Below, piece by piece: positions 1 through 8,172 of a DNA stretch of 64,000 nt. The translations under genes and the position numbers were made by a program. This DNA is from Microbacterium sp. NC79 (GTDB taxonomy: Bacteria > Actinomycetota > Actinomycetes > Actinomycetales > Microbacteriaceae), in the NCBI RefSeq assembly GCF_019061125.1, contig NZ_JAHQYI010000001.1, positions 2,108,001 to 2,172,000 of the forward strand. Reading direction: 5' to 3'. The first letter of the stretch is position 1. Every line of letters begins with the position of its first letter. The notes under the pieces were generated by a model. That model ran no database searches, was not told where the DNA came from, and saw only the letters and a program-made list of their open reading frames with translations.

Positions 1-680
1 TCGATGGCTACAAGTACTTTGGCTATGACGCTCCCGAAGGCATGACGATGGCTGACGTCGCGCGCAACAACACCGAGACATTTCTTCAAGTCATCGACGG
101 TGCACGTTTCGCCGAGCCCAATCCGCGGCCAATGTTCCCAAACCCACACCCGGGCGCACTCGGTATCGAGCCGCAGTCCGCTGGGCTCCGTGATCGCATT
201 TGGTGGGGTGCGGGGTCTAATGCCACCGCCGTCTGGGCAGCCCAAGCTGGCATGAACTTGATGAGCTCGACGCTGAAGGCCGATGAAAGCGGTAAGCCTT
301 TCCACATTCAGCAGCGTGAGCAGATCGATGCCTTCCGTGACGCGTGGAAGGAAGCCGGCCATGAGCGCGAAGCTCGTGTCTCGGTGAGCCGATCCATTTT
401 TGCGCTCACGTCAGACGAGGACTACCGCTACTTCGGCTTCGACCGCGATACCGACGATCAGATTGGCACCATCGGCGGCGACCCCATCGGCCGCGCCATC
501 TTTGGCCGCTCGTTTGCTGCTGAGCCCGAAGCTCTCATCGAGCAGCTTCGCGGCGACGAGGCGATCGAAGCCGCAGACACCCTGCTCCTCACCGTGCCTA
601 ATCAGCTCGGCGTTGCCTACAACACGCACGTGATCGAGTCGATCATTAAGCACGTAGCCCCCGCGCTCGGCTGGCGCTAA
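1..680 (+). CDS. LLM-class flavin-dependent oxidoreductase, C-terminal part
   Basis: The gene is cut by the left edge of the window: the frame is open from base 3 and the first visible codons read DGYKYFGYDAPEG, so the ATG at 42 is internal. About 225 residues of the C-terminal part of a luciferase-like (bacterial luciferase/F420 TIM-barrel) monooxygenase are present. Support is the general pattern of the family: a WWGAGSNATAVWAA strand-loop, then an HIQQREQIDAFRDAW helix and a late regular helix with ALIEQLRGDEAIEAADTLLL. Such enzymes use reduced FMN or F420 to oxidise small molecules; the substrate cannot be told from this part. It is followed by a bidirectional hairpin shared with galK. 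Confidence 0.8.
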   Translation, partial: DGYKYFGYDAPEGMTMADVARNNTETFLQVIDGARFAEPNPRPMFPNPHPGALGIEPQSAGLRDRIWWGAGSNATAVWAAQAGMNLMSSTLKADESGKPFHIQQREQIDAFRDAWKEAGHEREARVSVSRSIFALTSDEDYRYFGFDRDTDDQIGTIGGDPIGRAIFGRSFAAEPEALIEQLRGDEAIEAADTLLLTVPNQLGVAYNTHVIESIIKHVAPALGWR

Positions 681-692
681 CCGCGCACCGCA

Positions 693-736
693 AGAAGGCG
701 GGTTTCGTAACCCTCCGGTTCCGGAACCCGCCTTCT
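693..736. terminator. Bidirectional rho-independent terminator
   Basis: A 12-bp perfect stem (693-704 with 725-736, AGAAGGCGGGTT and its complement) lies between the convergent oxidoreductase and galK. The loop itself holds a second small inverted repeat, GGTTCCGGAACC. Confidence 0.8.
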
Positions 737-738
737 GC

Positions 739-1971
739 TTATTTGTTGCGGCGCGCTCCCGCTGACGGCGACACCGTAAAGAGGTGCGGTTCCGCAAAGC
801 CAGCGTCGGCGAACGCGGCCACCACGGCATCCGACACTGCGTCGACAGCAGCGGCCTCAACGAGTGCGATCGCCGCGCCACCGAAACCACCGCCCGTCAT
901 TCGCGCCCCCAGTGCGCCGGCGGCCAGCGCCGCTTCGACCGCAGTGTCAAGCTCAGCAACGGAAATTTCGAAGTCATCGCGCATTGACGCGTGCGAGGCA
1001 ACGAGCAGGTCGCCAATCGCACGGGCGCCATGCGTGCGCAGCGCCGCCACGGTGTCGAGCACGCGCTGATTCTCGGTCACGATGTGACGCACCCGGCGAA
1101 ACGTCACGTCATCCATCAGCTCGGCCGCACGGGCAAGGTCAGCGACCGAAAGATCACGCAACGCTGCGACGCCCATGACGGCAGCGCCACGTTCGCAGGC
1201 ATCGCGCCGATCACGGTAGCCGCCGGTCGCGTGGGCGTGCTTGACGTGAGTATCGATCACCAAAATCGCAAGATGCGCTTCGGCCATGCCCAGCGGAACC
1301 AGCTCACTGTCGAGTAAGCGGCAGTCGAGAAAAATCGCGGCGTCTGGAGCGCCCAGCATGGACGCGGTCTGATCCATGATGCCGGTCGGTGCGCCGACGG
1401 CTTCGTTTTCAGCCGTGCGCCCAATACTCGCCAGCTCTTTCGCACTGAGCCCCAGGTTCCACAGTTCATTCAGTGCCGACGCTGTCGCGCCTTCGATGGC
1501 GGCAGACGACGAGAGACCAGCACCGACCGGAACCTCGGAGGCGATGGCAATGTCGACACCGGTACCAGAAGCGGAACGCCCGTCGAGCAAAGCCCATGCC
1601 ACGCCCAGCGGATATGCGGCCCATTCAGGCACCGCGGGCGCGGAACCAGGGGCCGTCGGAAACACCTGGGCGAGATCGGCGAGATGCACCTCGACCGGTT
1701 CTTCCGCAAAGGTTGATGCCACACGAATGCGGCCGTCATCGCGCAGCCCAACCGCCGCGACCGTACGGTGCGAGATCGCAAAGGGAAGCACGAAACCCTC
1801 GTTGTAATCGGTGTGTTCGCCGATCAGATTGACGCGCCCTGGCGCTGACCACAGTCCCATCGGCGCGTGCCCCGTGAGCTCGTTAAAGAGCGCCGACGCG
1901 GCTTCGTGGGGGGCGAGTGTGGGCTGAGTCACGGTGTTACCTTGCATGTTCGATGGTGAGGAGTCGGTCAC
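739..1971 (-). CDS. galK: Galactokinase
   Basis: Phosphorylates alpha-D-galactose to galactose-1-phosphate with ATP, the first step of the Leloir pathway, in the cytosol. The 410-residue length fits the GHMP kinase family. Visible signatures are the galactokinase motif GRVNLIGEHTDYNEGF at about residues 45-60, the ATP-binding loop VGAGLSSSAA near residue 150, the GAPTGIMDQ segment near 200, and the C-terminal MTGGGFGGAA loop. The GTG start overlaps the galT stop by four bases (GTGA), so the two are translationally coupled. Another in-frame start (Met9) is possible. No epimerase gene (galE) or sugar transporter lies next to it, so the pathway is completed elsewhere. Confidence 0.97.
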   Translation of the reverse strand: MTDSSPSNMQGNTVTQPTLAPHEAASALFNELTGHAPMGLWSAPGRVNLIGEHTDYNEGFVLPFAISHRTVAAVGLRDDGRIRVASTFAEEPVEVHLADLAQVFPTAPGSAPAVPEWAAYPLGVAWALLDGRSASGTGVDIAIASEVPVGAGLSSSAAIEGATASALNELWNLGLSAKELASIGRTAENEAVGAPTGIMDQTASMLGAPDAAIFLDCRLLDSELVPLGMAEAHLAILVIDTHVKHAHATGGYRDRRDACERGAAVMGVAALRDLSVADLARAAELMDDVTFRRVRHIVTENQRVLDTVAALRTHGARAIGDLLVASHASMRDDFEISVAELDTAVEAALAAGALGARMTGGGFGGAAIALVEAAAVDAVSDAVVAAFADAGFAEPHLFTVSPSAGARRNK

Positions 1972-3131
1972 GCGTGCGCGCGCTCGATGGCTTCGCGGAG
2001 GCGTTTCGCGCCCTGTTCCGGTGTGACTTCAGCAGCCCACGCCCACATTGCGGCTTCGGAACCTGCCAAGTACTTCATCTTGTCGGCAGCGCGACGCGGG
2101 CTCGTGAGTTGCAGGTGCAACCGCACGGTGTCACGCCCGACGTTCACGGGCGCCTGATGCCACGCCGCAATGTAGGGCGTCGGGGTGTCATAGAGCGCGT
2201 CAACACCGCGCAACAGCCGCAGGTACAGGTGCGCGAGCTCATCACGCTCAGCCTCGCTGGTCGCCGCAAAGTCCGGCACGTGGCGGTGCGGCATGAGGTG
2301 CACCTCAAGTGGCCAGCGCGCAGCAAACGGTACGAACGCGCTCCAGTGTTCCCCCTCAAAAATGATGCGTTCCGACGCGCGTTCAAAATCGAGAATGCGC
2401 TGAAACAGGTCGGGCCCGGTACTCGCGATGCTCTCGAGCACGCGCGATGTGCGCGGGGTTATGTAGGGGTAGGCGTAAATCTGGCCGTGCGGGTGTGGGA
2501 GCGTGACACCAATCGCTTCACCGCGGTTTTCAAACGGAAAGACCTGCTGCACACCGGGCAGGCGCGACAGGGCCGCGGTGCGATCAGCCCAGGCCTCGAT
2601 GACTGTGCGGGCTCGAGTGACAGACTGCGTGCCAAACGAACCGGAGTGCTCCGGGCTGAAGCACACCACTTCGCATCGCCCGATGGCGTTACGCGTGCGG
2701 CCCAGGCCCAGAGTGGCCAAGTCTCCCAGGCTCAGCGGCGGGTCGGCGGCGATCGGCGCTTCGCCTGTGGCGTGCAACAGCGCAGGCCCAAACGCGGGTG
2801 ACTTGTTTTCAAACACGGCGACGTCATAGACCGACGGAACCTCGGAGGGGTTGGTGGGGGTCTGCGGTGCCAGCGGGTCAGCATCAGCGCCAGGCATCAT
2901 GACGCGGTTCTGGCGGTTGGCGGCGACGGTGATCCAGTCACCGGTGAGCACGTCGAGACGCATGGATGAGGTTTCAGGACGGGGATCAAGCGTGCGTGCG
3001 TCGACGGCGCGTTCGGCTCCCAGTGTGGTGTCGCGGTCGTCGTAGTAGATGAGCTCGCGCCCATCAGCCAAAGTGGTGGCGCGCCGGACGATGCCAGCGG
3101 AGAGCGTACTTGTTTCCTGACGCGTGTTCAC
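1968..3131 (-). CDS. galT: Galactose-1-phosphate uridylyltransferase
   Basis: Exchanges UMP between UDP-glucose and galactose-1-phosphate, giving UDP-galactose and glucose-1-phosphate. The active-site HPHGQ with the nucleophilic histidine is at about residues 213-217. A longer open frame runs upstream, but its extra residues are low-complexity and unlike the family; homologous sequence begins at VNTRQETS, so I choose the GTG at 3131 (387 residues). An upstream in-frame ATG at 3170 is the alternative. The start lies inside a candidate repressor site, and the divergent LacI-family gene begins 66 bases away. galT is the first gene of a galT-galK operon. The enzyme is of the GalT type 1 family. 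Confidence 0.95.
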   Translation of the reverse strand: MNTRQETSTLSAGIVRRATTLADGRELIYYDDRDTTLGAERAVDARTLDPRPETSSMRLDVLTGDWITVAANRQNRVMMPGADADPLAPQTPTNPSEVPSVYDVAVFENKSPAFGPALLHATGEAPIAADPPLSLGDLATLGLGRTRNAIGRCEVVCFSPEHSGSFGTQSVTRARTVIEAWADRTAALSRLPGVQQVFPFENRGEAIGVTLPHPHGQIYAYPYITPRTSRVLESIASTGPDLFQRILDFERASERIIFEGEHWSAFVPFAARWPLEVHLMPHRHVPDFAATSEAERDELAHLYLRLLRGVDALYDTPTPYIAAWHQAPVNVGRDTVRLHLQLTSPRRAADKMKYLAGSEAAMWAWAAEVTPEQGAKRLREAIERAHA

Positions 3132-3170
3132 GTCAACATGTTTCCACAACACGCATGGTAACGTCAACAT
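3124..3170. promoter_or_regulatory. Two candidate LacI-family operators in the galT/regulator spacer
   Basis: Two imperfect 16-bp palindromes are centred on ACGT: 3124-3139 (GTGTTCACGTCAACAT) and 3155-3170 (ATGGTAACGTCAACAT), 12 of 16 positions symmetric in each. They share the 11-base direct repeat ACGTCAACATG and their centres are 31 bp apart, about three helical turns. The first covers the galT GTG. Binding by the adjacent regulator is inference from position and from the central CG typical of LacI-family sites. Confidence 0.55.
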
Positions 3171-3197
3171 GAACGGACGTGCACGAAGGGGACGCCG

Positions 3198-4211
3198 GTG
3201 GGATCTGACATCGAAACATCGACAGCAATGCCTACAGCGCCAGGCGGAGGCCGCGTTTCGATGGCGATGGTGGCTGCCAGTGCCGGCGTATCCGGGCAGA
3301 CGGTGTCGCGCGTCGTGAACGGGAGCCCCCGGGTCGACCCAGAAACCCGCACGCGTGTCGAAGCCGCCATGGCCGAGCTCGGATACCGCCCGCATCGCGC
3401 CGCACGCGCTCTGCGCACCGGCCGATCGCACACAATCGGCGTCGTCGTGACAACACTCACCACCGTCGGCAACTCACGCATGCTGCAAGCCACGGCCGAA
3501 GCCGCCGCAGAACGCGGCTACGCGCTCACCCTCGTCACCGCATCTAATGGCGTCGGCACCGCCCTCGCCTCTCTTGCTGAACAGGAGGTCGACGGTGCGA
3601 TCGTGCTGAATGAAGCCTCCGCACAAATCACTGCAGCGGCCCTCCCCCGCGACTTGCGACTCGTCGTTATCGACGCGCCGAAGGACGCTCACGTCGCGGC
3701 CGTGCACAGCGATCACTCCGGTGGCGCATTCGCCGCGACAACGCACCTCCTGCGGCGGGGATACGACACCGTGCATCACCTGGCTGGCCCCGCCGATTCG
3801 TTCGCTGCCGCGGAGCGCGAGCGCGGATGGCGGGAGGCATTGGCCGCTGCGGGCATGCCAGCACCGGAACCAGTGCGCGGCGATTGGAGCGCCGAGTCGG
3901 GTTACGCCGCGGGAACAGCATTGCGCACAGCGCCCGCCGTGTTCTGCGCGAATGACCAGATGGCACTCGGCCTCTTACGAGCCTTTGCGGATGCCGGCCG
4001 AGACGTGCCCGGTGAAGTGGGAGTCATCGGTTTTGACGATGTTCCCGATGCTGCCAACTACCGACCGCCCCTCACCACCATCCGTCAGGACTTCACGGCT
4101 CTCGCTCATCGAGCGGTCGAGGCCCTCATTTCCGGCATCGAAGGCACCAGCGACTCGCGTAGCGCGATCGTGATCGGAACGACTCTCATCACACGAGAAA
4201 GTAGCCGCTAA
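3198..4211 (+). CDS. LacI-family transcriptional regulator
   Basis: A 337-residue repressor of the LacI/GalR type. The N-terminal helix-turn-helix is at about residues 19-45 (AMVAASAGVSGQTVSRVVNG) followed by the hinge helix RAARALRTGRSHTIGVVV. The periplasmic-binding-like effector domain follows, with the typical VIGFDDVPDAANYRPPLTTIRQD stretch near the end, in two parts of the fold. The GTG start has a GAAGGGGAC ribosome site six bases upstream. It is divergent from galT-galK with paired candidate operators in between, so control of the galactose operon is the natural reading. The glycerate kinase gene starts one base after the stop, which suggests a shared transcript and leaves open that the effector is not galactose. 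Confidence 0.9.
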   Translation: MGSDIETSTAMPTAPGGGRVSMAMVAASAGVSGQTVSRVVNGSPRVDPETRTRVEAAMAELGYRPHRAARALRTGRSHTIGVVVTTLTTVGNSRMLQATAEAAAERGYALTLVTASNGVGTALASLAEQEVDGAIVLNEASAQITAAALPRDLRLVVIDAPKDAHVAAVHSDHSGGAFAATTHLLRRGYDTVHHLAGPADSFAAAERERGWREALAAAGMPAPEPVRGDWSAESGYAAGTALRTAPAVFCANDQMALGLLRAFADAGRDVPGEVGVIGFDDVPDAANYRPPLTTIRQDFTALAHRAVEALISGIEGTSDSRSAIVIGTTLITRESSR

Positions 4212-4212
4212 C

Positions 4213-5307
4213 ATGACTCGCGTCGTGCTCGCCCCCGATAGCTTCAAAGGCACAATCACGGCAGTCGATGCCGCGAGCGCCCTGGCTGAGGGCTGGGCGT
4301 CGGTAGAACCGGGCGCCGAGTTTGTATTCCGCCCGATGGCCGACGGCGGCGAGGGCACTGTTGCGGCCTTTGCGACCGCGGTTGATGGTTCCGCTCTCCA
4401 GCCACTCACAGTAACCGGCCCGGCCGGCACCCCGGTGGCGTCGGCATGGTTGCGGTTGCCCGATGGCACAGCGGTGATCGATTTGGCATCGACAAGCGGC
4501 ATCGAGTTGCTTGACCACCTGCGGCCATGGGATGCAGACTCGACGGGATTCGGCGAGGCCATCGCCGCAGCCCTCGATGGGGGCGCCACGCGCATCGTGG
4601 TGGGCATCGGTTCGAGCGCATCGACGGATGGTGGAACCGGCATGCTGGCAGCGCTCGGGGCGCGGTTTCTGAACGCGCAGGGTGCGGCTGTTCCCCGCGG
4701 CGCGCGCGGGTTGGCTGACATCGCGACCGTCGATCTGTCGGCGCTGCGCGAGGCTTGCTCGGTCATCGTGTTAACCGATGTCAACAATCCGCTGATTGGC
4801 CCGCACGGCGCCGCGGCAGTATTCGGGCCGCAGAAGGGACTGACCGCGAGCGAAGTCTCGGTGGTTGATGCCGCGATGGCGAGGCTTGCTGCCGCGCTCG
4901 GAGTTGACGCATCGATGCCCGGCACCGGTGCGGCAGGCGGGGTCGGTGCTGCGCTCGTGGCATGGGGTGCCACTCTGACTCCGGGAGCGGAAGCCGTGGC
5001 TGAGCTCATTGGCCTCGAAGCCGCGCTCATGGACGCCGATGTTCTTATTACCGGTGAGGGATCCTACGACGCGCAGTCTGGTGCGGGGAAGGTTCCGGCG
5101 TTCGTCTCCGCGCTCGCGCACAAAGCCCATGTCACGTCGATGCTGGCGGCTGGTCGCATCGCACCTGGTGCCAACACCACCAGCTTCACCGCCGCTGTCT
5201 CGCTCGCGGAGGTTGCTGGTTCCGCCGCATCCGCCATCGCAGAACCCGCACGGTGGCTCCGTGCGGCAGGCAGTGCGCTCGCCCGATCACGGACGATCGA
5301 CAACTAG
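4213..5307 (+). CDS. Glycerate kinase
   Basis: Phosphorylates D-glycerate (family members make 2- or 3-phosphoglycerate), feeding glycerate into glycolysis. The 364-residue protein matches the GlxK/GarK family: it opens with VVLAPDSFKGTITAVDAA, then RPMADGGEGTVAA, followed by SSASTDGGTGMLAALGARF, DVNNPLIGPHGAAAVFGPQKG near residue 195 and a late LITGEGSYDAQSGAGK loop. All are hallmark segments of that family. It begins one base after the LacI-type gene and ends overlapping the convergent ASCH gene by four bases. No glyoxylate or tartronate genes are next to it, so the physiological source of glycerate is not evident. Confidence 0.93.
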   Translation: MTRVVLAPDSFKGTITAVDAASALAEGWASVEPGAEFVFRPMADGGEGTVAAFATAVDGSALQPLTVTGPAGTPVASAWLRLPDGTAVIDLASTSGIELLDHLRPWDADSTGFGEAIAAALDGGATRIVVGIGSSASTDGGTGMLAALGARFLNAQGAAVPRGARGLADIATVDLSALREACSVIVLTDVNNPLIGPHGAAAVFGPQKGLTASEVSVVDAAMARLAAALGVDASMPGTGAAGGVGAALVAWGATLTPGAEAVAELIGLEAALMDADVLITGEGSYDAQSGAGKVPAFVSALAHKAHVTSMLAAGRIAPGANTTSFTAAVSLAEVAGSAASAIAEPARWLRAAGSALARSRTIDN

Positions 5308-5765
5308 GTACTGAACAGCAGCCGTAGCTGTTCGCAAACCACCGGCATCTCCGGGGCGAAGCGCTTCGGGCTATCGGAATGATCTCGCCAGTATCGTTCG
5401 TGAATGTCACGCCAGGTCGCGAGTGTGCGGTCGCCCTCGCCCTCGGCAAACGCGTGATCGGGCGTCACCTTGGCGAACGGAACCACGTCAACAGCGACTG
5501 TTTCGAGGAGCGCCCGCGGATGGCCCTCACCGTCAAGAATGATGTTCAGCCAACCCACTTCTGGTACGGGTTCTCCCGTGTGCTCGTGGTCCCAGAGCGA
5601 CGATGCGGTCGCGGTCTTGATACCGGCGAGCACGAGGGCGAGAAGTTCATCCGCGTGCGCGGGTGTCGCACCAAAGGCCCATGCTTCCGGTGCTTGCGTA
5701 GGCAGGTGCGGCAGAGCTTCCCGACAGACCAGCCAAAAGGTGTCGATGAGTTGCGTTTCAGCCAT
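5304..5765 (-). CDS. ASCH-domain protein
   Basis: A 153-residue single-domain protein of the ASCH (PUA-like) superfamily, thought to bind RNA or modified nucleotides; no reaction can be assigned. Evidence is the family pattern WAFGATPAHADELLALVLAGIKTAT with the GxKxxT-type signature (GIKTAT) at about residues 50-55, the middle GWLNIILDG strand, and the late FAEGEGDRTLATWRDIH segment. The ATG follows a GGTGGGGGA ribosome site. It is convergent with the glycerate kinase gene, overlapping it by four bases (CTAG), and stands alone on its strand. Confidence 0.88.
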   Translation of the reverse strand: MAETQLIDTFWLVCREALPHLPTQAPEAWAFGATPAHADELLALVLAGIKTATASSLWDHEHTGEPVPEVGWLNIILDGEGHPRALLETVAVDVVPFAKVTPDHAFAEGEGDRTLATWRDIHERYWRDHSDSPKRFAPEMPVVCEQLRLLFST

Positions 5766-5819
5766 TCCCCCACCCTACAAAGACTCAGCGCGTTGCCGCC
5801 CTGTCCGCCAAAATCGTGA

Positions 5820-6704
5820 ATGTCTGCGACAGCCGTTAGTGTCGAAATCGTGTCAACAGTGCGAGATCGGCGGGTGCGTTCCGCTCGATCCTTCCCGAAT
5901 CACCCACTCTCGCCCAATCGCCGCAAGACTCCGTCGCGGTACCGGCGGCGGCGCACGCACTGGTCGGTAAAGGCCCTCGTCATTTTCGCCATTGCCGTCG
6001 CCGTGCTGGTTGGCTCGAGCCTGCTGGCATCGAAGGGGGCTCTCCCTGGTGCTGACCCCACACCGACGGCGACATTGTCAGCTCCGGCAACCCTTCCAGC
6101 ATCTCCGCCAACAACGGTCGCTTCTGGTTCCGTCGCCGACCCTGCCGCCGCGATCGTCGCACTCGACGCGTTGCTGACGGCAGACGGATTCGGGGCGCCC
6201 GACTACGACCGCGACCACTTTGGTCGACGATGGGCTGATGTCGACCGCAACGGCTGCGACACCCGAAATGACATGCTCGGGCGCGACCTCACCGCACCAT
6301 CGTTCAAGCCGGGTACGCGCGAGTGCAAAGTGCTCGCCGGCACGCTCACCGACCCGTACTCCGGAGTCACGATCGACTTCGTGAGTGGCCCCGATACGTC
6401 ACCGCGCGTGCAAATCGATCACATCGTTGCGCTGGCGTGGGCCTGGCGCCAGGGCGCACACGAATGGTCTCCCGAGCAGCGTGAGGCGTTTGCCAACGAC
6501 CCGCGCAACCTCCGAGCAGCTGGTGAGGCAACGAACCAGGCAAAGAGCGACTCGGGCCCGTCAGGGTGGCTACCACCGGCAGCAGACCTTCAGTGCCGCT
6601 TTGTGTTGGAGTGGGTATCCGTCGTGGTTGACTACGATCTCTCCATCAACGCGAAGGATCGCGCCGCCGCCCAGCAGGTGTTGCACGCCTGCCCCACGGC
6701 ATAG
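5820..6704 (+). CDS. Membrane-anchored or secreted HNH-type nuclease (DUF1524-like)
   Basis: A 294-residue protein with a basic N-terminus, one hydrophobic segment at about residues 51-73 (VKALVIFAIAVAVLVGSSLL), a Pro/Thr/Ala-rich linker and a C-terminal nuclease domain. The domain carries the pattern of secreted HNH/DUF1524 nucleases: DRDHFGRRWADVDRNGCDTRNDML, then VQIDHIVALAWAWRQGA with the catalytic DH, then NLRAAGEATNQAKSDSGP and a C-terminal Cys region. Family members cut nucleic acid outside the cell or at the envelope; that role is inferred. The first 45 residues are Arg/Ser-rich and the true start may be further in, but the hydrophobic segment is in any case retained. Confidence 0.82.
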   Translation: MSATAVSVEIVSTVRDRRVRSARSFPNHPLSPNRRKTPSRYRRRRTHWSVKALVIFAIAVAVLVGSSLLASKGALPGADPTPTATLSAPATLPASPPTTVASGSVADPAAAIVALDALLTADGFGAPDYDRDHFGRRWADVDRNGCDTRNDMLGRDLTAPSFKPGTRECKVLAGTLTDPYSGVTIDFVSGPDTSPRVQIDHIVALAWAWRQGAHEWSPEQREAFANDPRNLRAAGEATNQAKSDSGPSGWLPPAADLQCRFVLEWVSVVVDYDLSINAKDRAAAQQVLHACPTA

Positions 6705-6724
6705 CCCGGTCGCCGACAAAACGA

Positions 6725-6757
6725 CGAATGCCCCGCTCACCAGGAGCGGGGCATTCG
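6725..6757. terminator. Bidirectional terminator between the HNH nuclease gene and lysC
   Basis: A perfect 14-bp stem (6725-6738 with 6744-6757, CGAATGCCCCGCTC and its complement) with a five-base loop lies between the two convergent genes. Confidence 0.85.
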
Positions 6758-6769
6758 TATTGTTTCGTC

Positions 6770-7288
6770 TTAGCGGCCGGTGCCTGCGTGCACGATGGCT
6801 TCGGTCTCGGCGTCGAGTCCGTATGCGCTGTGCACCGCCTTCGCGGCAGAAACAACGTCGTCGGCGCGAAGCACGACCGAAATGCGGATTTCCGACGTGG
6901 AGATCATCTCGATGTTCACGCCCGCGGTGCTGAGCGCTTCAAACAGGGTCGCTGAGACTCCGGAGTGCACCCGCATGCCAGCACCGACAACCGAAAGCTT
7001 GCCGATCTGGTCGTCGTGCACGAGGCTTTCAAAACCGACCTCGGCCTGGTCGGCGGCAAGCGCCCGCAGTGCAACGCTCGCGTCCGACTTCGGAACGGTA
7101 AACGAAATGTCGGTGCGGTTGGTGGCCGCAGCCGACACGTTCTGCACGATCATGTCGACGTTGGCGCCCGACTTTGCAACAATCTTGAAGATCTCCGCGG
7201 CCTTACCCGGAACATCAGGCACACCGGTGACCGTGATCTTGGCTTGGCCGAGATCGGTGGCGACTCCGGCGACGATGGGCTCTTCCAT
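6770..7288 (-). CDS. lysC: Probable in-frame beta subunit of aspartate kinase
   Basis: An internal ATG at 7288 ([12 protein letters not shown]) is in frame and preceded by GAGGGAG with six bases of spacing. In Corynebacterium glutamicum and Bacillus, the regulatory beta subunit starts at the equivalent methionine (C. glutamicum MEEAVLTGVATD), giving an alpha2beta2 enzyme. The product would be 172 residues, essentially the two ACT domains. The site is seen; use of it is inference by analogy. Confidence 0.6.
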   Translation of the reverse strand: MEEPIVAGVATDLGQAKITVTGVPDVPGKAAEIFKIVAKSGANVDMIVQNVSAAATNRTDISFTVPKSDASVALRALAADQAEVGFESLVHDDQIGKLSVVGAGMRVHSGVSATLFEALSTAGVNIEMISTSEIRISVVLRADDVVSAAKAVHSAYGLDAETEAIVHAGTGR

Positions 7289-8056
7289 GTCAGCTCCCTC
7301 GATGTAGTGGGGTGGCTTCTGCCCCTCCCCAAGAACGTATGTGCCCTCGTTCGACGAGAACGTCGAGCGAGCGTGAATGAGAACGCCGTGCCGACGCGCA
7401 AATTCGACGGCACGAATGTAGAGGACCTTGGCACCGTTGGCGGCAAGCTCAAGCATCTCTTCACTCGTGATGGTGGAGAGTTTGCGGGCGTTCGGAACCA
7501 CACGCGGGTCAGCGGTGAAGATACCGTCAACATCGCTGTAAATTTCGCAAACGTCGGCGTTGAGCGCCGCAGCAAGAGCGACGGCCGTGGTGTCTGAGCC
7601 GCCGCGGCCGAGCGTCGTGATGTCGCGAGTGTCGCGGTTGAAGCCCTGGAAACCCGCAACGATGACGATGGCACCCTCATCTAGTGCCTCGCGCACGCGC
7701 ACAGGGGTGACGTCGACGATGCGAGCGGAACCATGGTGCGAGTCGGTGATCATGCCGGCTTGGCTACCGGTGAACGAACGCGCTTCGAAACCCATGGAAT
7801 GGATCGTCATGGCCAGCAGCGCCATCGAAATGCGCTCTCCGCTCGAGAGCAGCATGTCGAGCTCGCGCGGGGCAGGAATCGGTGCGACCTGGTGTGCGAG
7901 ATCAAGCAGTTCATCAGTCGTGTCGCCCATCGCACTGACCGCGACGACGACATCGTGACCGGCGCGACGGGTGTCAACAATGCGCTTAGCGACCCGCTTG
8001 ATGCTCTCGGCATCCGCAACGGATGAGCCGCCGTACTTCTGCACGATCAACGCCAC
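6770..8056 (-). CDS. lysC: Aspartate kinase (aspartokinase), alpha subunit
   Basis: Phosphorylates L-aspartate, the committed step to lysine, threonine and methionine. The kinase domain opens with [13 protein letters not shown] and holds the [14 protein letters not shown] loop; two ACT domains follow (about residues 260-428) with [15 protein letters not shown] and [15 protein letters not shown], as in lysine/threonine feedback-sensitive enzymes. I use the GTG at 8056, not the frame's first start at 8083, because AGGAG lies seven bases before it and the family starts with ALIVQKYGG (428 residues). The usual partner asd does not follow: the next gene downstream is the convergent nuclease. Confidence 0.96.
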   Translation of the reverse strand: MALIVQKYGGSSVADAESIKRVAKRIVDTRRAGHDVVVAVSAMGDTTDELLDLAHQVAPIPAPRELDMLLSSGERISMALLAMTIHSMGFEARSFTGSQAGMITDSHHGSARIVDVTPVRVREALDEGAIVIVAGFQGFNRDTRDITTLGRGGSDTTAVALAAALNADVCEIYSDVDGIFTADPRVVPNARKLSTITSEEMLELAANGAKVLYIRAVEFARRHGVLIHARSTFSSNEGTYVLGEGQKPPHYIEGADMEEPIVAGVATDLGQAKITVTGVPDVPGKAAEIFKIVAKSGANVDMIVQNVSAAATNRTDISFTVPKSDASVALRALAADQAEVGFESLVHDDQIGKLSVVGAGMRVHSGVSATLFEALSTAGVNIEMISTSEIRISVVLRADDVVSAAKAVHSAYGLDAETEAIVHAGTGR

Positions 8057-8172
8057 TATGTCACTCCTGGGTTTGGTGAGCACTACGCTCAGTTCTCACC
8101 AGTTTACGACTGAGCGCATGCACGAATTGCCATGTGACGCCTCGCGAAAGGGGTTACTCCCGCAGAGCGGAA

